Assembly: GCA_900754955.1 (NCBI GenBank)
Contig: CAAEEV010000026.1
Coordinates: 1-36,019 of the forward strand
Source: Eggerthellaceae bacterium
GTDB taxonomy: Bacteria; Actinomycetota; Coriobacteriia; Coriobacteriales; Eggerthellaceae
DNA length: 36,019 bases
Direction of reading: 5' to 3'
The notes under the pieces were generated by a model. The model made no database searches and was not told the origin of the DNA. It saw only the letters and a list, made by a program, of their open reading frames with translations. The number at the start of each line of letters is the position of its first letter. The stretch's first letter is position 1. The position numbers and the translations under genes are program-made. Positions 1 through 9,259 of this stretch are shown here, one piece after another.

Positions 1-56
1 CGTCCTCCTCGGACGGTCGCGCGGGCGGGCCTCGGCTTCGGCTTCTTCTGCAGCTT

Positions 57-1238
57 CTAAGCCTGGTAGCTTTCCATGAGCTTGGCGAACGCGAGCATCG
101 AATGCTCGATCACGTCGCGCGCGATGCAGTACGACAGGCGCACCCAGCCGCCCACGCCGAAGCTGTCGGACGGCACGAGCAGCAGCTCGAACTGCTTGGC
201 GCGATCGCTGAACGCCTGCGCGTCGGGCTCGAGCGCCTTCACCCACAGGTAGAACGCACCGTCGGGCTCCACGTATTCGTAGCCGAGCTTCGACAACCCC
301 TCTGTGAGGATCTTGCGATTCGTGGCGTACGCCTCCACATCGGACGGCTCGTCGACGCATTCCGCAATCACGCGCTGTAGCAGCACCGGCGCGCAAATGT
401 AGCCGAGCGCGCGTCCCGCGCCCGCCACCGCCGTGGACACCTCGGCGGCGTCGTCCATGTAGTCGGACACGTAGATGTAGCCGATGCGCTCGCCCGGCAG
501 CGAAAGCGACTTGGAGTACGAGTAGCACACGATGGTGCGCGGATACACACACGGCACGTAGGGCACTTCCTTGCCGTAGGTGATCTCGCGATACGGCTCA
601 TCGCTAATCACGAACAGGCTGTGGCCGACCTCCTGCTCCTTGAGCGCGAGCATGGCGGCGAGCTCCTCGAGATTCTCGCGCGTGTACACGGCGCCCACCG
701 GGTTGTTCGGCGTGTTGATGATGATCGCAGCCGTCTTGGGCGTGATGGCAGCCTCGATCGCGGGTACATCGAGCTGGAAGCTGGGCACCTGCGCCGGCAC
801 TTCGATGCAGCGGCAACGGCACGACTCGATCCACACCGCATACTCGGGGAAGTACGGCGAAATCACGATGACCTCGTCGCCGGGATCGGTGATGGCAGCC
901 AGCGCGATGGCGATGCCCGCCGCAGCGCCTGCCGTCAAGTAGATCTGATGCGGGTCGGCCGGCACGCCGAATTTCGCGCGGATGTGGTCGGCGATCACCT
1001 GACGCACGGCGGGATCGCCCGCAGCAGGCGTGTAGCCGTGGAGCGCCACGGGATTCTCGTCCATGAGCTTGAGGATGGTTTGACGAATCTTGTCGGGAGC
1101 GGGGACGCTCGGGTTGCCGATGCTGTAATCGAACACGTTCTCGTCGCCGACCTCGGCCTTGCGCGCCATGCCGTACGCAAACAGCTCGCGAATTGCGCTC
1201 GGCTCGTCGCCCAGCTCAAACATTCTCTCGTTAATCAT
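57..1238 (-). CDS. PLP-dependent class I/II aminotransferase
   Basis: Transfers an amino group from an amino acid to a 2-oxo acid in the cytoplasm, using pyridoxal phosphate. The 393-residue protein has the fold-type-I signature set: NTPNNPVG at about 175-182, the PLP-ring aspartate in SDEPYRE at about 213, and the Schiff-base lysine at about 243 in SYSKSLSLPGERIGY. An N-terminal YSIGNPSVPAP stretch is typical of aspartate-aminotransferase-like enzymes. The open frame continues upstream to 1418, but that extension runs through tandem repeats and a palindrome and has no protein character. The ATG at 1238 has a GAAGAAGG ribosome site 6-8 nt upstream, so it was chosen. It appears monocistronic, in a long intergenic setting. 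The amino-acid substrate cannot be told from the sequence. Confidence 0.9.
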   Translation of the reverse strand: MINERMFELGDEPSAIRELFAYGMARKAEVGDENVFDYSIGNPSVPAPDKIRQTILKLMDENPVALHGYTPAAGDPAVRQVIADHIRAKFGVPADPHQIYLTAGAAAGIAIALAAITDPGDEVIVISPYFPEYAVWIESCRCRCIEVPAQVPSFQLDVPAIEAAITPKTAAIIINTPNNPVGAVYTRENLEELAAMLALKEQEVGHSLFVISDEPYREITYGKEVPYVPCVYPRTIVCYSYSKSLSLPGERIGYIYVSDYMDDAAEVSTAVAGAGRALGYICAPVLLQRVIAECVDEPSDVEAYATNRKILTEGLSKLGYEYVEPDGAFYLWVKALEPDAQAFSDRAKQFELLLVPSDSFGVGGWVRLSYCIARDVIEHSMLAFAKLMESYQA

Positions 1239-1336
1239 GAAACGCCTTCTTCCCATTCGAACCGACGAAGGAATCATTATCCACCGGCGGCAGATCGCCT
1301 GCCGGATAATGTAACACTTCGGCAAACGGCGCACGC

Positions 1337-1406
1337 AAAACGTGCGCCATCGGCCGCCCAAAACGTGCACCATCGGGCGCCCAAAAACGCGCATCATCGG
1401 GTGCTC
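1337..1406. repeat. Tandem repeat, three 23-bp units
   Basis: Units at 1337-1359, 1360-1382 and 1384-1406 each begin AAAACGTGC or AAAACGCGC and carry a central ATCGG. The copies differ mainly by single substitutions. The array ends 7 bp before the palindrome at 1414. Function is unknown; it lies upstream of the aminotransferase start. Confidence 0.8.
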
Positions 1407-1413
1407 AAAAGGA

Positions 1414-1458
1414 AACAAACGTCAATTCTGCCATTTCGTGGCAAAAATGACGTTTGTT
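1414..1458. repeat. Dispersed palindrome, copy A
   Basis: Two 20-nt arms matching at 18 positions around a 5-nt loop (TTTCG). The inner arms are CGTCAATTCTGCCA and TGGCAAAAATGACG, and the outer arms are AACAAA / TTTGTT. Copy B has the same two asymmetric inner arms, which argues for common descent rather than independent hairpins. Confidence 0.8.
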
Positions 1459-1465
1459 AGCCAGA

Positions 1466-1514
1466 AAAGCTAGGTTCCGACGTCCCTTTTCAAGGCGTCC
1501 GTCGACCCAGCTTT
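1466..1514 (+). terminator. Hairpin followed by an AT-rich tract
   Basis: AAAGCTAGGT at 1466-1475 pairs with ACCCAGCTTT at 1505-1514 (9 of 10), with an inner CGACG/CGTCG stem at 1478-1482 and 1500-1504. The plus strand continues TATTATCCTTAATTT. It resembles an intrinsic terminator, but no plus-strand gene enters it, so the role is uncertain. Confidence 0.35.
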
Positions 1515-1625
1515 ATTATCCTTAATTTAGAGTAAATTTCACCAGGCGTTTTGCAGAGCGAAATCTGCGGAGAAGCACTGCGGAAGCCCAAAAGGGCCCG
1601 CCGATCGCCTTAAACGGTCCCCGCA

Positions 1626-1680
1626 TGTCCAACTTTCGTCATTTTTGCCAAAAATTGGCAGAATTGACGAACGTTGGACA
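1626..1680. repeat. Dispersed palindrome, copy B
   Basis: 25-nt arms matching at 22 positions around the loop AAAAT. On the minus strand the inner arms are the same CGTCAATTCTGCCA / TGGCAAAAATGACG as copy A, while the outer arms are TGTCCAAC / GTTGGACA. It lies inverted relative to copy A, about 170 bp away. Confidence 0.8.
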
Positions 1681-1796
1681 CAGCGCCGCGGGGCGCGGGC
1701 CGTAAGTCTTGCCAGCCCTCCAAGAGTCCGCGGGGCGCGGCCCCACCCAGCCTCGCGCAACCTCGCCAGATCCGCGCCCCACCGAGGCGAAAGCCC

Positions 1797-2237
1797 CTAG
1801 CGCTTGACCACGAGCACGTCGCAGCGCACCTCGCGGATGAGGTGCTTCGACACGCTGCCGACGAACGCGTACTTGAAGTCGGAATAACCGCGCTCGCCGC
1901 AGATCACGAGGTCGGGCTCGCTCTCCTTGATGAGCTCGTCGACAAGCACGTCGCCCACGCGCCCCACGCCGACGCGCAGGTCGCACGACGGAATATTCGC
2001 ATCGGCCTCGGCGCGCTCGAACACGGGAGCGAGACGCTCGCGCAGGATCGACTCCTCCTCGGCAGCGAGCAGCTGGTAGTTCGTGCCGCCCACGTCAGAG
2101 GGGAGCGTATCGACCACGTGGCCGAACAGAAGCTCCGCCCCGTTCTCACTCGCAAGAGCCAGGGCGCGCTCGATGACCGCATCCTGGGTCGACGAGCCGT
2201 CGATGGCCGCGAAAATACGACGATACAGCTGAGCCAT
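1797..2237 (-). CDS. Universal stress protein (UspA family)
   Basis: A 146-residue single-domain Usp. It has the start FAAIDGSS, an alternating alpha/beta layout, and near the C-terminus the ATP-binding signature G-2X-G-9X-G-S, seen as GERG, nine residues, then GS. It ends in the usual strand CDVLVVKR. The family binds ATP and supports survival under stress; the target here is unknown. The ATG at 2237 follows a strong AGGAAGGAAGG site, so the in-frame extension to 2285 was rejected. It is co-directional with the TSUP permease gene, with about 100 bp between them. Confidence 0.9.
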   Translation of the reverse strand: MAQLYRRIFAAIDGSSTQDAVIERALALASENGAELLFGHVVDTLPSDVGGTNYQLLAAEEESILRERLAPVFERAEADANIPSCDLRVGVGRVGDVLVDELIKESEPDLVICGERGYSDFKYAFVGSVSKHLIREVRCDVLVVKR

Positions 2238-2339
2238 AGCAGAACCTTCCTTCCTGACAAGCCCAGGCCACCCGCGCAGGGGCACCTCGGCGCATACCGC
2301 ATACCCGACGCAGCGCGATACCGCGTTTCCGCCATCTTA

Positions 2340-3047
2340 CTAGAACAGCAGAACCACGCCGATCGCAACCAACATCACATAGGTTAGCTTCAAAAACTTC
2401 TCCTGGCTGATTTTCTTCTGCAATGCGCTGCCGATCACCGTCGCCAGCACGGCGAGCGGTATGCAGATGCCCACCGTCACGATCACATCATGCGTGAACG
2501 ATCCCTGGAAGTACGCCACCACGGCGTACAGCCCGTTGAGAATCGCCCACACCATCGACAGCGTCGCGCGGAACTTCTCCTTGTCGCTGATCTTCTGCAC
2601 CGCGTAGATCACGAGCAGGGCGCCGCCCGACACGAACATGCCCTGGATAAGCCCCGCGCCCGCAAGCACGATCCACAGCATCCACTCGCGCATGAACTTC
2701 TGCTTCTTGCGCACGAGGTTGCGCACGCCGATGGCGATCACCACCACGCCGAAGATCTTGAGCAGCACCTCGAGGGGCAACAGCGTGTCGAGCCAGATGC
2801 CGAGCAGCACGAACGGCGTCATCACGCCGACGATCTTGCCGAGCTCGCGCCACTGGATCGACTTGAGGTTGAGCACCGCCAGCAGACCGCAAGCGAAAAA
2901 TCCCATGATGTTGAGCACGGCAACCGACGAGCTGAGACCCATCAGATGCGTGCCCACGGGCATGGCGAAGATGTTGCCTGCAAAACCCGTGATCGCCTGC
3001 AAGGTGTAGGCCAGGAAGAAGGCTCCTGCGAACAGCGCTTTTTCCAT
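2340..3047 (-). CDS. TSUP-family (TauE/SafE) membrane permease
   Basis: A 235-residue protein, hydrophobic almost throughout, with about seven or eight predicted membrane segments in two halves. The first half starts AGAFFLAYTLQAITGFAGN; the second, after a short RKKQKF loop, carries GAGLIQGMFVSGGALL. These paired G-rich motifs are typical of the sulfite exporter TauE/SafE (formerly DUF81) family, which moves sulfur anions or organic acids across the cytoplasmic membrane. The substrate cannot be assigned. The ATG at 3047 has only a weak ribosome site (GGGAA) and is immediately preceded by the stop codon of a five-codon frame (M-G-I-L-P-stop). Confidence 0.85.
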   Translation of the reverse strand: MEKALFAGAFFLAYTLQAITGFAGNIFAMPVGTHLMGLSSSVAVLNIMGFFACGLLAVLNLKSIQWRELGKIVGVMTPFVLLGIWLDTLLPLEVLLKIFGVVVIAIGVRNLVRKKQKFMREWMLWIVLAGAGLIQGMFVSGGALLVIYAVQKISDKEKFRATLSMVWAILNGLYAVVAYFQGSFTHDVIVTVGICIPLAVLATVIGSALQKKISQEKFLKLTYVMLVAIGVVLLF

Positions 3048-3069
3048 CTATGGTAAAATTCCCATCTAT
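3044..3069. promoter_or_regulatory. CCATCTAT direct repeat at the permease start
   Basis: CCATCTAT occurs at 3044-3051 and again at 3062-3069, 18 bp apart, so on roughly the same face of the helix. The first copy overlaps the permease start codon. It could be a regulator site or chance. A CTTTG-GGA-CAAAG palindrome lies at 3189-3201, nearer pxpB. Confidence 0.3.
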
Positions 3070-3278
3070 ATCGGTTTCCATTCGCCATCTCGGCGAAACG
3101 CGGCATCCGTACCGCATGAGCGCGAAGATCGACGCGACTTCTTCGGGCATCGCATCAGGCCTCAGGCCGTGCGCGACCATCTTGGCGCTTTGGGACAAAG
3201 CTTAATCAGCATAGCACCATCGCCGCACGGCCCGCAGGGGCTTTGCGGAGGTCGGAAGCCTATCGAGGAAGAGCGGGC

Positions 3279-4007
3279 ATGGCGGCATTTACCATAACCA
3301 TTGCGGGCGATTCGGCGATCAACCTTGAGTTCGCCTCGTCCATTTCGGCCGAAACGAGCACCAAGATCAGGCTGGCCGCGGAGGGCCTGCGTGCCGACCC
3401 CATCAAGGGCGTCATCGAGCTCGTGCCCACGTTCTGCTCGCTCATGGTGGTGTACGACCCGTGCGTCATCACCTTCGATGAGCTGGCGGCGAAGGTGCGC
3501 GGCAAGCTGCGCAACCTCACCGCGGAATCGACCGCCGTCAAGCGCATCGTGGAGATTCCCGTGTGCTACGGCGGGGAATTCGGCCCCGACATCGCCACCG
3601 TCGCCGAGCACGCGAGCATGTCCGAAGACGAGGTGATCCGCGTCCACTCGGGCCACGACTACCTGATCGACATGCTCGGCTTCCTGCCGGGCTTCGCCTA
3701 CCTCGGCGGCCTCGACGAGCGCCTGCACACGCCGCGCCTCGCTACGCCGCGCACGCGCCTCGAAGCGGGATCGGTCGGCATCGGCGGCGCGCAGACGGGC
3801 GTCTATCCGCTGCCCTCGCCCGGCGGATGGCAGATCATCGGCCGCACGCCCGTGCGTCCCTACGACCCTGATCGCACGCCGCCCATTCTCTACTCGGCGG
3901 GCGACTACCTGCGGTTCGTCCCCATCACGCCGAGCGAATACCAATCAATCGACGCGCAGGTGAAGGCAGGCACCTACGAGTGCACGATCATCGTGGAGGA
4001 GAAGTAG
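3279..4007 (+). CDS. pxpB: 5-oxoprolinase subunit B (KipI / allophanate hydrolase subunit 1)
   Basis: A 242-residue protein of the PxpB/KipI (AHS1) family. Recognisable parts are an N-terminal FTITIAGDSAINLEF, the central GFLPGFAYLGGLD, and the C-terminal GSVGIGGAQTGVYPLPSPGGWQIIGRT. With PxpC and PxpA this family forms the ATP-dependent 5-oxoprolinase that opens L-5-oxoproline to glutamate; the same fold makes half of the carboxyltransferase domain of urea carboxylase. The ATG at 3279 follows GAGGAAG. It is separated from pxpC by a single base, so the two are translationally coupled. It is slightly longer than E. coli PxpB (about 218 residues). Confidence 0.93.
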   Translation: MAAFTITIAGDSAINLEFASSISAETSTKIRLAAEGLRADPIKGVIELVPTFCSLMVVYDPCVITFDELAAKVRGKLRNLTAESTAVKRIVEIPVCYGGEFGPDIATVAEHASMSEDEVIRVHSGHDYLIDMLGFLPGFAYLGGLDERLHTPRLATPRTRLEAGSVGIGGAQTGVYPLPSPGGWQIIGRTPVRPYDPDRTPPILYSAGDYLRFVPITPSEYQSIDAQVKAGTYECTIIVEEK

Positions 4008-4008
4008 C

Positions 4009-5148
4009 ATGGGCGTCACCGTCATCAAACCTGGCGTCTGCACCACCGTGCAGGACCGCGGGCGCTACGGATACATGGGCAGCGGCTTCTCGCCCTCGGG
4101 CGTGATGGACCGCCGCGCCTTCCGCATCGCCAACTTGCTCGTCGACAACGACGACAACGCCCCCGTCCTCGAATTCTGCCTCGCAGGCCCCACGCTGCGC
4201 TTCACCACCAACACCTTCATCGCCATCACTGGCGCCGACTTCAACCCCACGCTCAACGGCAAGCCCATTCCCATGTACATGGCGGTGCTCGTGAAGCGCG
4301 GCTCGGTGCTGTCGTTTACCGCGCCGCGCAAGGGCGTGTACGGATACCTCGCCATCGCCGGCAACTCGCTCGCTGTTCCCGAGGTGATGGGCTCGCGCTC
4401 GACCAACCTCAAGTGCGCGATCGGCGGCTGGAAGGGCGGCAAGCTCACGACGGGCGACTACCTCCCCTTCGCGACGAAAAACGTCGACTTCCTGCCCAAC
4501 CTCGCCTCGCACATGATCGACTACGACTCCGACTTCTACCAGTGGGACGCCAACGAGATCACGCTGCGCGTGGTGCCGGGCCCCCAGGACGACATGTTCA
4601 CCGAAGAGGGCCGACGCACCTTCTACAGCGAGACGTACCACACCACGCCGCAGTGCGACCGCATGGGCTTCCGTCTCGACGGACCCGCCATCGACACGGT
4701 CGACGGATCGGACATCATCTCCGACGGCATCGCGTTCGGAGCCGTGCAGGTGCCCAACCACGGCCGCCCCATCATCATGCTCGCCGACCGTCAGACCACG
4801 GGCGGCTACGCGAAGATCGGCACCGTGGCCACCGCCGACATCCCCAAGCTCGTGCAGTGCGCCCCCGGCCGCGCCATCCGCTTCGAGCGCGTGAGCGTTC
4901 AGGAGGCGCAGGACCTCTACCGCGCCGAGGCGCGTAAGGTGAAAGCGCTGCGCGCGCTTGTGTCGCGTCCCTCCGCGGGCGGCATCTCGCCGCGCCGCAC
5001 CGCGCGCCGTCTGCTTCCGGTGCTCGAGCGCCAGTCGCGCAAGTCGGAAGGCCAGACGCTCTGGATCGAGATGAGCGAGCGCATGGATGCCGCGCGCGAC
5101 ACGGAGACGAGGCGCGGTGAACCCCCCGAAGACGCCGCGCAAGACTGA
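4009..5148 (+). CDS. pxpC: 5-oxoprolinase subunit C (KipA / allophanate hydrolase subunit 2)
   Basis: A 379-residue PxpC/KipA (AHS2) protein. Landmarks are the start VIKPGVCTTVQDRGRYGY, the GVMDRRAFRIANLLVDN segment, a middle GPQDDMFTEEG, and DRQTTGGYAKIGTVATADIPKL towards the end of the conserved core. It pairs with PxpB. The conserved fold ends near residue 310; about 70 further residues, rich in Arg, Ser and Glu, form a probably disordered tail not present in the roughly 310-residue E. coli protein. It starts one base after the pxpB stop. The downstream 154-bp gap to accB contains a degenerate tandem repeat. Confidence 0.92.
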   Translation: MGVTVIKPGVCTTVQDRGRYGYMGSGFSPSGVMDRRAFRIANLLVDNDDNAPVLEFCLAGPTLRFTTNTFIAITGADFNPTLNGKPIPMYMAVLVKRGSVLSFTAPRKGVYGYLAIAGNSLAVPEVMGSRSTNLKCAIGGWKGGKLTTGDYLPFATKNVDFLPNLASHMIDYDSDFYQWDANEITLRVVPGPQDDMFTEEGRRTFYSETYHTTPQCDRMGFRLDGPAIDTVDGSDIISDGIAFGAVQVPNHGRPIIMLADRQTTGGYAKIGTVATADIPKLVQCAPGRAIRFERVSVQEAQDLYRAEARKVKALRALVSRPSAGGISPRRTARRLLPVLERQSRKSEGQTLWIEMSERMDAARDTETRRGEPPEDAAQD

Positions 5149-5149
5149 T

Positions 5150-5250
5150 GCGCAGCCGGCACGCGGCCAGTGCGCGACCGGCGCGCAGTTAACGCGCAAC
5201 CGGCACACGGCAAACGCGAAGCCGACCTGCAACCGGCGCACGGCAACCAC
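5150..5250. repeat. Degenerate 22-bp tandem repeat after pxpC
   Basis: Four 22-bp units (5150-5171, 5172-5193, 5194-5215, 5229-5250) with a 13-bp partial unit between the last two. Each has the pattern GCGCAACCGGC followed by an ACGGC-like half. The array begins 2 bp after the pxpC stop codon and ends about 50 bp before accB. Confidence 0.7.
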
Positions 5251-5302
5251 CATCTGGTAAAGACGCAGACGCCACCGCCTGCGATGAGGATAAGGAGCCC
5301 CT

Positions 5303-5788
5303 ATGGAAACGAGTAACATCAAAGAGCTGCTGGCCATTATGGATGAAGGCGAGCTCACGGCGCTGCGCTACGACGACGGCGACGTGAAGATCGAGCTCGA
5401 GCGTTCACCGCACGCGTTCACGGGCACGTCGTTGCCGCTCATGGCGGAGCGCGTGAGCGAGCTGCTGCACGCCCGCGACGACTCCACCGGCGTGACGGCC
5501 GGCGCCGCCAGCGCTCCGCTCGCGGTCGAGGAGGACACCACGTCGATCGTGCGCTCGCCCATGGTGGGCACGTTCTACATCGCGCCGAGCCCCGACGAGG
5601 ATCCGTTCGTGAAGGTGGGCCAGGAAGTGCTTACCGGCCAGACGCTTGCCATCGTCGAGGCCATGAAGATGATGAACGAGATCACCGCCCCGGCGCCGGG
5701 CATCGTGACCGAGGTGTTCGCCGAGAACGGCGCGCAGGTTGAGTACGACCAGCCTCTCTTCCGCATTACCACCGAGGCCAAGGCGTAA
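5303..5788 (+). CDS. accB: Biotin carboxyl carrier protein (BCCP)
   Basis: A 161-residue AccB-type carrier. It has a short N-terminal helical region (residues 1-35), a linker rich in Ala, Thr and Glu, and a C-terminal biotinyl domain from about residue 82, opening with SPMVGTFY. The biotin-accepting lysine is K122 in EAMKMMNE. Biotin ligase would modify K122, and the domain then shuttles CO2 between a biotin carboxylase and a carboxyltransferase. RBS AAGGAG precedes the ATG. It sits 15 bp before accC in the pxp operon rather than beside accA/accD, so its partner may be the PxpB/PxpC pair and not fatty-acid synthesis. Confidence 0.93.
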   Translation: METSNIKELLAIMDEGELTALRYDDGDVKIELERSPHAFTGTSLPLMAERVSELLHARDDSTGVTAGAASAPLAVEEDTTSIVRSPMVGTFYIAPSPDEDPFVKVGQEVLTGQTLAIVEAMKMMNEITAPAPGIVTEVFAENGAQVEYDQPLFRITTEAKA

Positions 5789-5803
5789 GGCGCGGGGACC
5801 AAC

Positions 5804-7153
<1,350 letters not shown>

Positions 7154-7201
7154 CGGCGGAGAGGGGCGCAGTACTCAGTCGCTCAAACAGTCCTGCTCGC
7201 G

Positions 7202-7224
7202 CGAAGGCGCCACCGGCGCCTTCG
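7202..7224 (+). terminator. Hairpin downstream of accC
   Basis: A perfect 10-bp stem (CGAAGGCGCC / GGCGCCTTCG) with a 3-nt loop, but no T-run follows. It may end or attenuate the pxpB-accC message ahead of ycsI. Confidence 0.45.
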
Positions 7225-7269
7225 GCTCGTGCGGAACTCGCTTGGTGAGCACAGCGTCCCCCTCCAGGA

Positions 7270-7300
7270 GATAATCTGAGGGTCAATCCCTCAGATTATC
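7270..7300. promoter_or_regulatory. Perfect 13-bp inverted repeat upstream of ycsI
   Basis: GATAATCTGAGGG, a 5-bp spacer TCAAT, then CCCTCAGATTATC. The stem is perfect, more AT-rich than its surroundings, and lies in the 258-bp gap between accC and the DUF1445 gene. A weaker CGATCGT/ACGATCG pair follows at 7308-7348. It could be a regulator site or an RNA hairpin that separates the two genes. Confidence 0.5.
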
Positions 7301-7411
7301 CGTATTTCGATCGTTGCCGTTCCGCAAGCGCAATGCCGCTGACGATCGCGCAGAAAGGCAAGCTCTATCCCAGATAAACGACGAGCACTTGAGAAAGGAC
7401 GGGAGAACGAT

Positions 7412-8254
7412 ATGACCGAGAAACTAGCGAAGCCCGCGGGCGTTGCGGACGCCGTTTGGGAGCAGATGCTTTCCGCGACGCCGCTTGAGGCACGCAAACT
7501 CATCCGCAGCGGGGCGTACGGAGCGCCGACGAGCGGTCTGTGCCCGGGATACGCCCAGGCCAACCTCATCGTGCTGCCGCGCGAGCAAGCGTTCGACTTC
7601 CTCCTGTTCGCCCAGCGCAACCCGAAGCCCTGCCCGTTGCTCGAAGTGACCGACCCCGGCGAGCGCATGACGCAGATCTGCGCGACCGACTGCAACATCG
7701 CCACCGACTTCCCGCGCTACCGCATCTACGTCGACGGCGAAATGACGGAGGAGACGACCGACGTCTCGCGCTACTTCGACGAACGCGACGACCTCGTGTC
7801 GTTCGTCATCGGCTGCTCGTTCAGCTTCGAGAGCGAACTCGTCGAGGCGGGCATCGAGATGCGCCACAACACCCAAGGCCGCAACGTGCCCATGTATCTC
7901 ACCGGCGTCGACTGCATCCCCGCCGGCTCCATGAGCGGCAAGATGGTCATGTCGATGCGCCCCATTCCCTACAACCAGGTGGTCAAGGCCGTGCAGATCT
8001 CGGGCACGATCCCGAAGGTGCACGGTGCGCCGATGCACATCGGCGACCCCTCGGTCATCGGCGTGCGCGACATCAACCATCCCGAGTTCGGCGATGCGGT
8101 GGACATCTACGACGGCGAGGTGCCCGTGTTCTGGGCGTGCGGTGTGACGCCGCAGTCGATCGTGATGAACTCGAAGCCCCCGTTCGCCATCACGCATGCG
8201 CCGGGGCACATGCTCATCACCGACACGAAGAACGTCGACCTCAAGAACCAGTAG
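7412..8254 (+). CDS. DUF1445 / YcsI-family putative hydro-lyase
   Basis: A 280-residue DUF1445 protein. Typical stretches are the N-terminal [25 protein letters not shown], the middle [37 protein letters not shown], and the C-terminal [29 protein letters not shown]. subtilis YcsI lies in the ycsF-kipA operon, and mammalian D-glutamate cyclase, which interconverts D-glutamate and 5-oxo-D-proline, carries a DUF1445 domain. A role in 5-oxoproline metabolism therefore fits both family and neighbours, but the reaction here is inferred. The ATG follows AGAAAGGACGGGAG. It is followed by a strong terminator and is convergent with the LysR gene. Confidence 0.87.
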   Translation: MTEKLAKPAGVADAVWEQMLSATPLEARKLIRSGAYGAPTSGLCPGYAQANLIVLPREQAFDFLLFAQRNPKPCPLLEVTDPGERMTQICATDCNIATDFPRYRIYVDGEMTEETTDVSRYFDERDDLVSFVIGCSFSFESELVEAGIEMRHNTQGRNVPMYLTGVDCIPAGSMSGKMVMSMRPIPYNQVVKAVQISGTIPKVHGAPMHIGDPSVIGVRDINHPEFGDAVDIYDGEVPVFWACGVTPQSIVMNSKPPFAITHAPGHMLITDTKNVDLKNQ

Positions 8255-8284
8255 AGCCCACAAGAAGCCCGAACAACGCCGATG

Positions 8285-8336
8285 CAGCCGCCCGACGAGG
8301 ACCGCCCGAGAGCGATCAGCGTCGGGCGGCTGTTTT
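8285..8336 (+). terminator. Rho-independent terminator after ycsI
   Basis: A perfect 13-bp stem (CAGCCGCCCGACG at 8285-8297 and CGTCGGGCGGCTG at 8320-8332) followed by TTTTGT. The right arm overlaps the last codons of the convergent LysR gene, whose stop is at 8316-8318. Confidence 0.85.
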
Positions 8337-9230
8337 GTAGAGCTCGACCAACTCGGCGAACATCGTGCGGAGGCGGTCGCGCAGCACGCCATCCTTGTGG
8401 CACACGAACGTGATGTCGTGCTCGATCGGTGCGCCCGCAAGGTCGATGCGTACGAGCGAGCCACCCGCAAGCTCGTCGGCGACAGCCGCCTCGTAGAGAA
8501 ACGCGATGCCGAGGCCGTCGCCGACGAGCGTCTTGATGATGTTGATGCTCTCGACTTCGGTCATCCGCGCGAAGTCGTCCACGCTGAGGTTGTTGGCCGC
8601 CAGCACGTGGTCGAGCACCGCACGCGTGCCCGATCCCCTCTCGCGCACGAAGAGGCGGTTTAGCAGCAGGTCGTCCCAGCTCGCACGCTGCAATCTCGCA
8701 GCTTCATGGTCAGGAGCGCACACCCCCACGAGCTGCTCGCGACAGAGCACGAGCCAGTCGAACCGCTGGCGGTCGAAGAACCCCTCGATGAGCGCGAAGT
8801 CGATCTCGCCCGCTTCGAGAAGCGCGAGCAAGCGCTTCGTGTCGCCCTGCACCACGCGGACGTCGGCTTCAGGATGCAAAGCGAGCCACTGCGCGAGCGG
8901 ACGCGCCAGAATGTACTCGCCCGCCGTAAGCGTCATGCCGACGGAAAACCGCTCGCGCCCCGAGCGAAGCGCCGTCAGGCGGCGCACGAGCAGCTTCGAC
9001 TCATGCTGCATGCCCTCGGCACAGCGGCGCAGCTCCTCGCCCGCTTCCGTCAACGCGAGCCGCTTGTTGCGGTATGCGAACAGCTTCGATCCGAGCAGGC
9101 GTTCAAGGTGCGCGATGTGCTGCGACACCGCTGGCTGCGTGAGCGCGAGCTCTTCCGCCGCGCGCGTGTAGTTCAGCGTGCGACACACCACGAGAAACGT
9201 CTCGATGCGAAAGTCGAGCAGATCGGCCAC
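8316..9230 (-). CDS. LysR-family transcriptional regulator
   Basis: About 304 residues. The N-terminal winged HTH covers LNYTRAAEELALTQPAVSQHIAHLE, followed by a linker helix and a periplasmic-binding-like effector domain (for example FSVGMTLTAGEYILARPLAQWL). The GTG at 9230 has GGAAAGGCGG just upstream; the ATG at 9251 has no ribosome site, so the GTG start is preferred. It is transcribed divergently from the TDT transporter and converges on the DUF1445 gene, so either may be a target. An AT-rich palindrome in the divergent spacer is a plausible binding site. The effector is unknown; an organic acid such as 5-oxoproline is a guess from context. Confidence 0.9.
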   Translation of the reverse strand: MADLLDFRIETFLVVCRTLNYTRAAEELALTQPAVSQHIAHLERLLGSKLFAYRNKRLALTEAGEELRRCAEGMQHESKLLVRRLTALRSGRERFSVGMTLTAGEYILARPLAQWLALHPEADVRVVQGDTKRLLALLEAGEIDFALIEGFFDRQRFDWLVLCREQLVGVCAPDHEAARLQRASWDDLLLNRLFVRERGSGTRAVLDHVLAANNLSVDDFARMTEVESINIIKTLVGDGLGIAFLYEAAVADELAGGSLVRIDLAGAPIEHDITFVCHKDGVLRDRLRTMFAELVELYKTAARR

Positions 9231-9259
9231 AGCGCCGCCTTTCCATTTCATAAAACTAT

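Larger units (their letters stand above)
1239..1796. other. 558-bp repeat-rich intergenic region
   Basis: No credible gene. It holds, in order, a GC-rich imperfect palindrome near the aminotransferase promoter (about 1284-1303), a 3x23-bp tandem repeat, two copies of a dispersed palindrome in opposite orientation, and a separate hairpin at 1466-1514. The stretch around 1510-1540 is strikingly AT-rich compared with its surroundings. Confidence 0.7.

Noticed and set aside
1..56. Possible end or start of a neighbouring gene at the left edge
   Set aside because: The minus frame reads as an Ala/Glu-rich peptide, but 56 bases are too few to support a gene on either strand.
1337..1406. Tandem repeat as a CRISPR array
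   Set aside because: The units are contiguous with no unique spacers, and no cas genes are present.
3050..3067. Five-codon leader frame (M-G-I-L-P-stop) before the permease
   Set aside because: Too short to judge, with no ribosome site of its own; probably chance.
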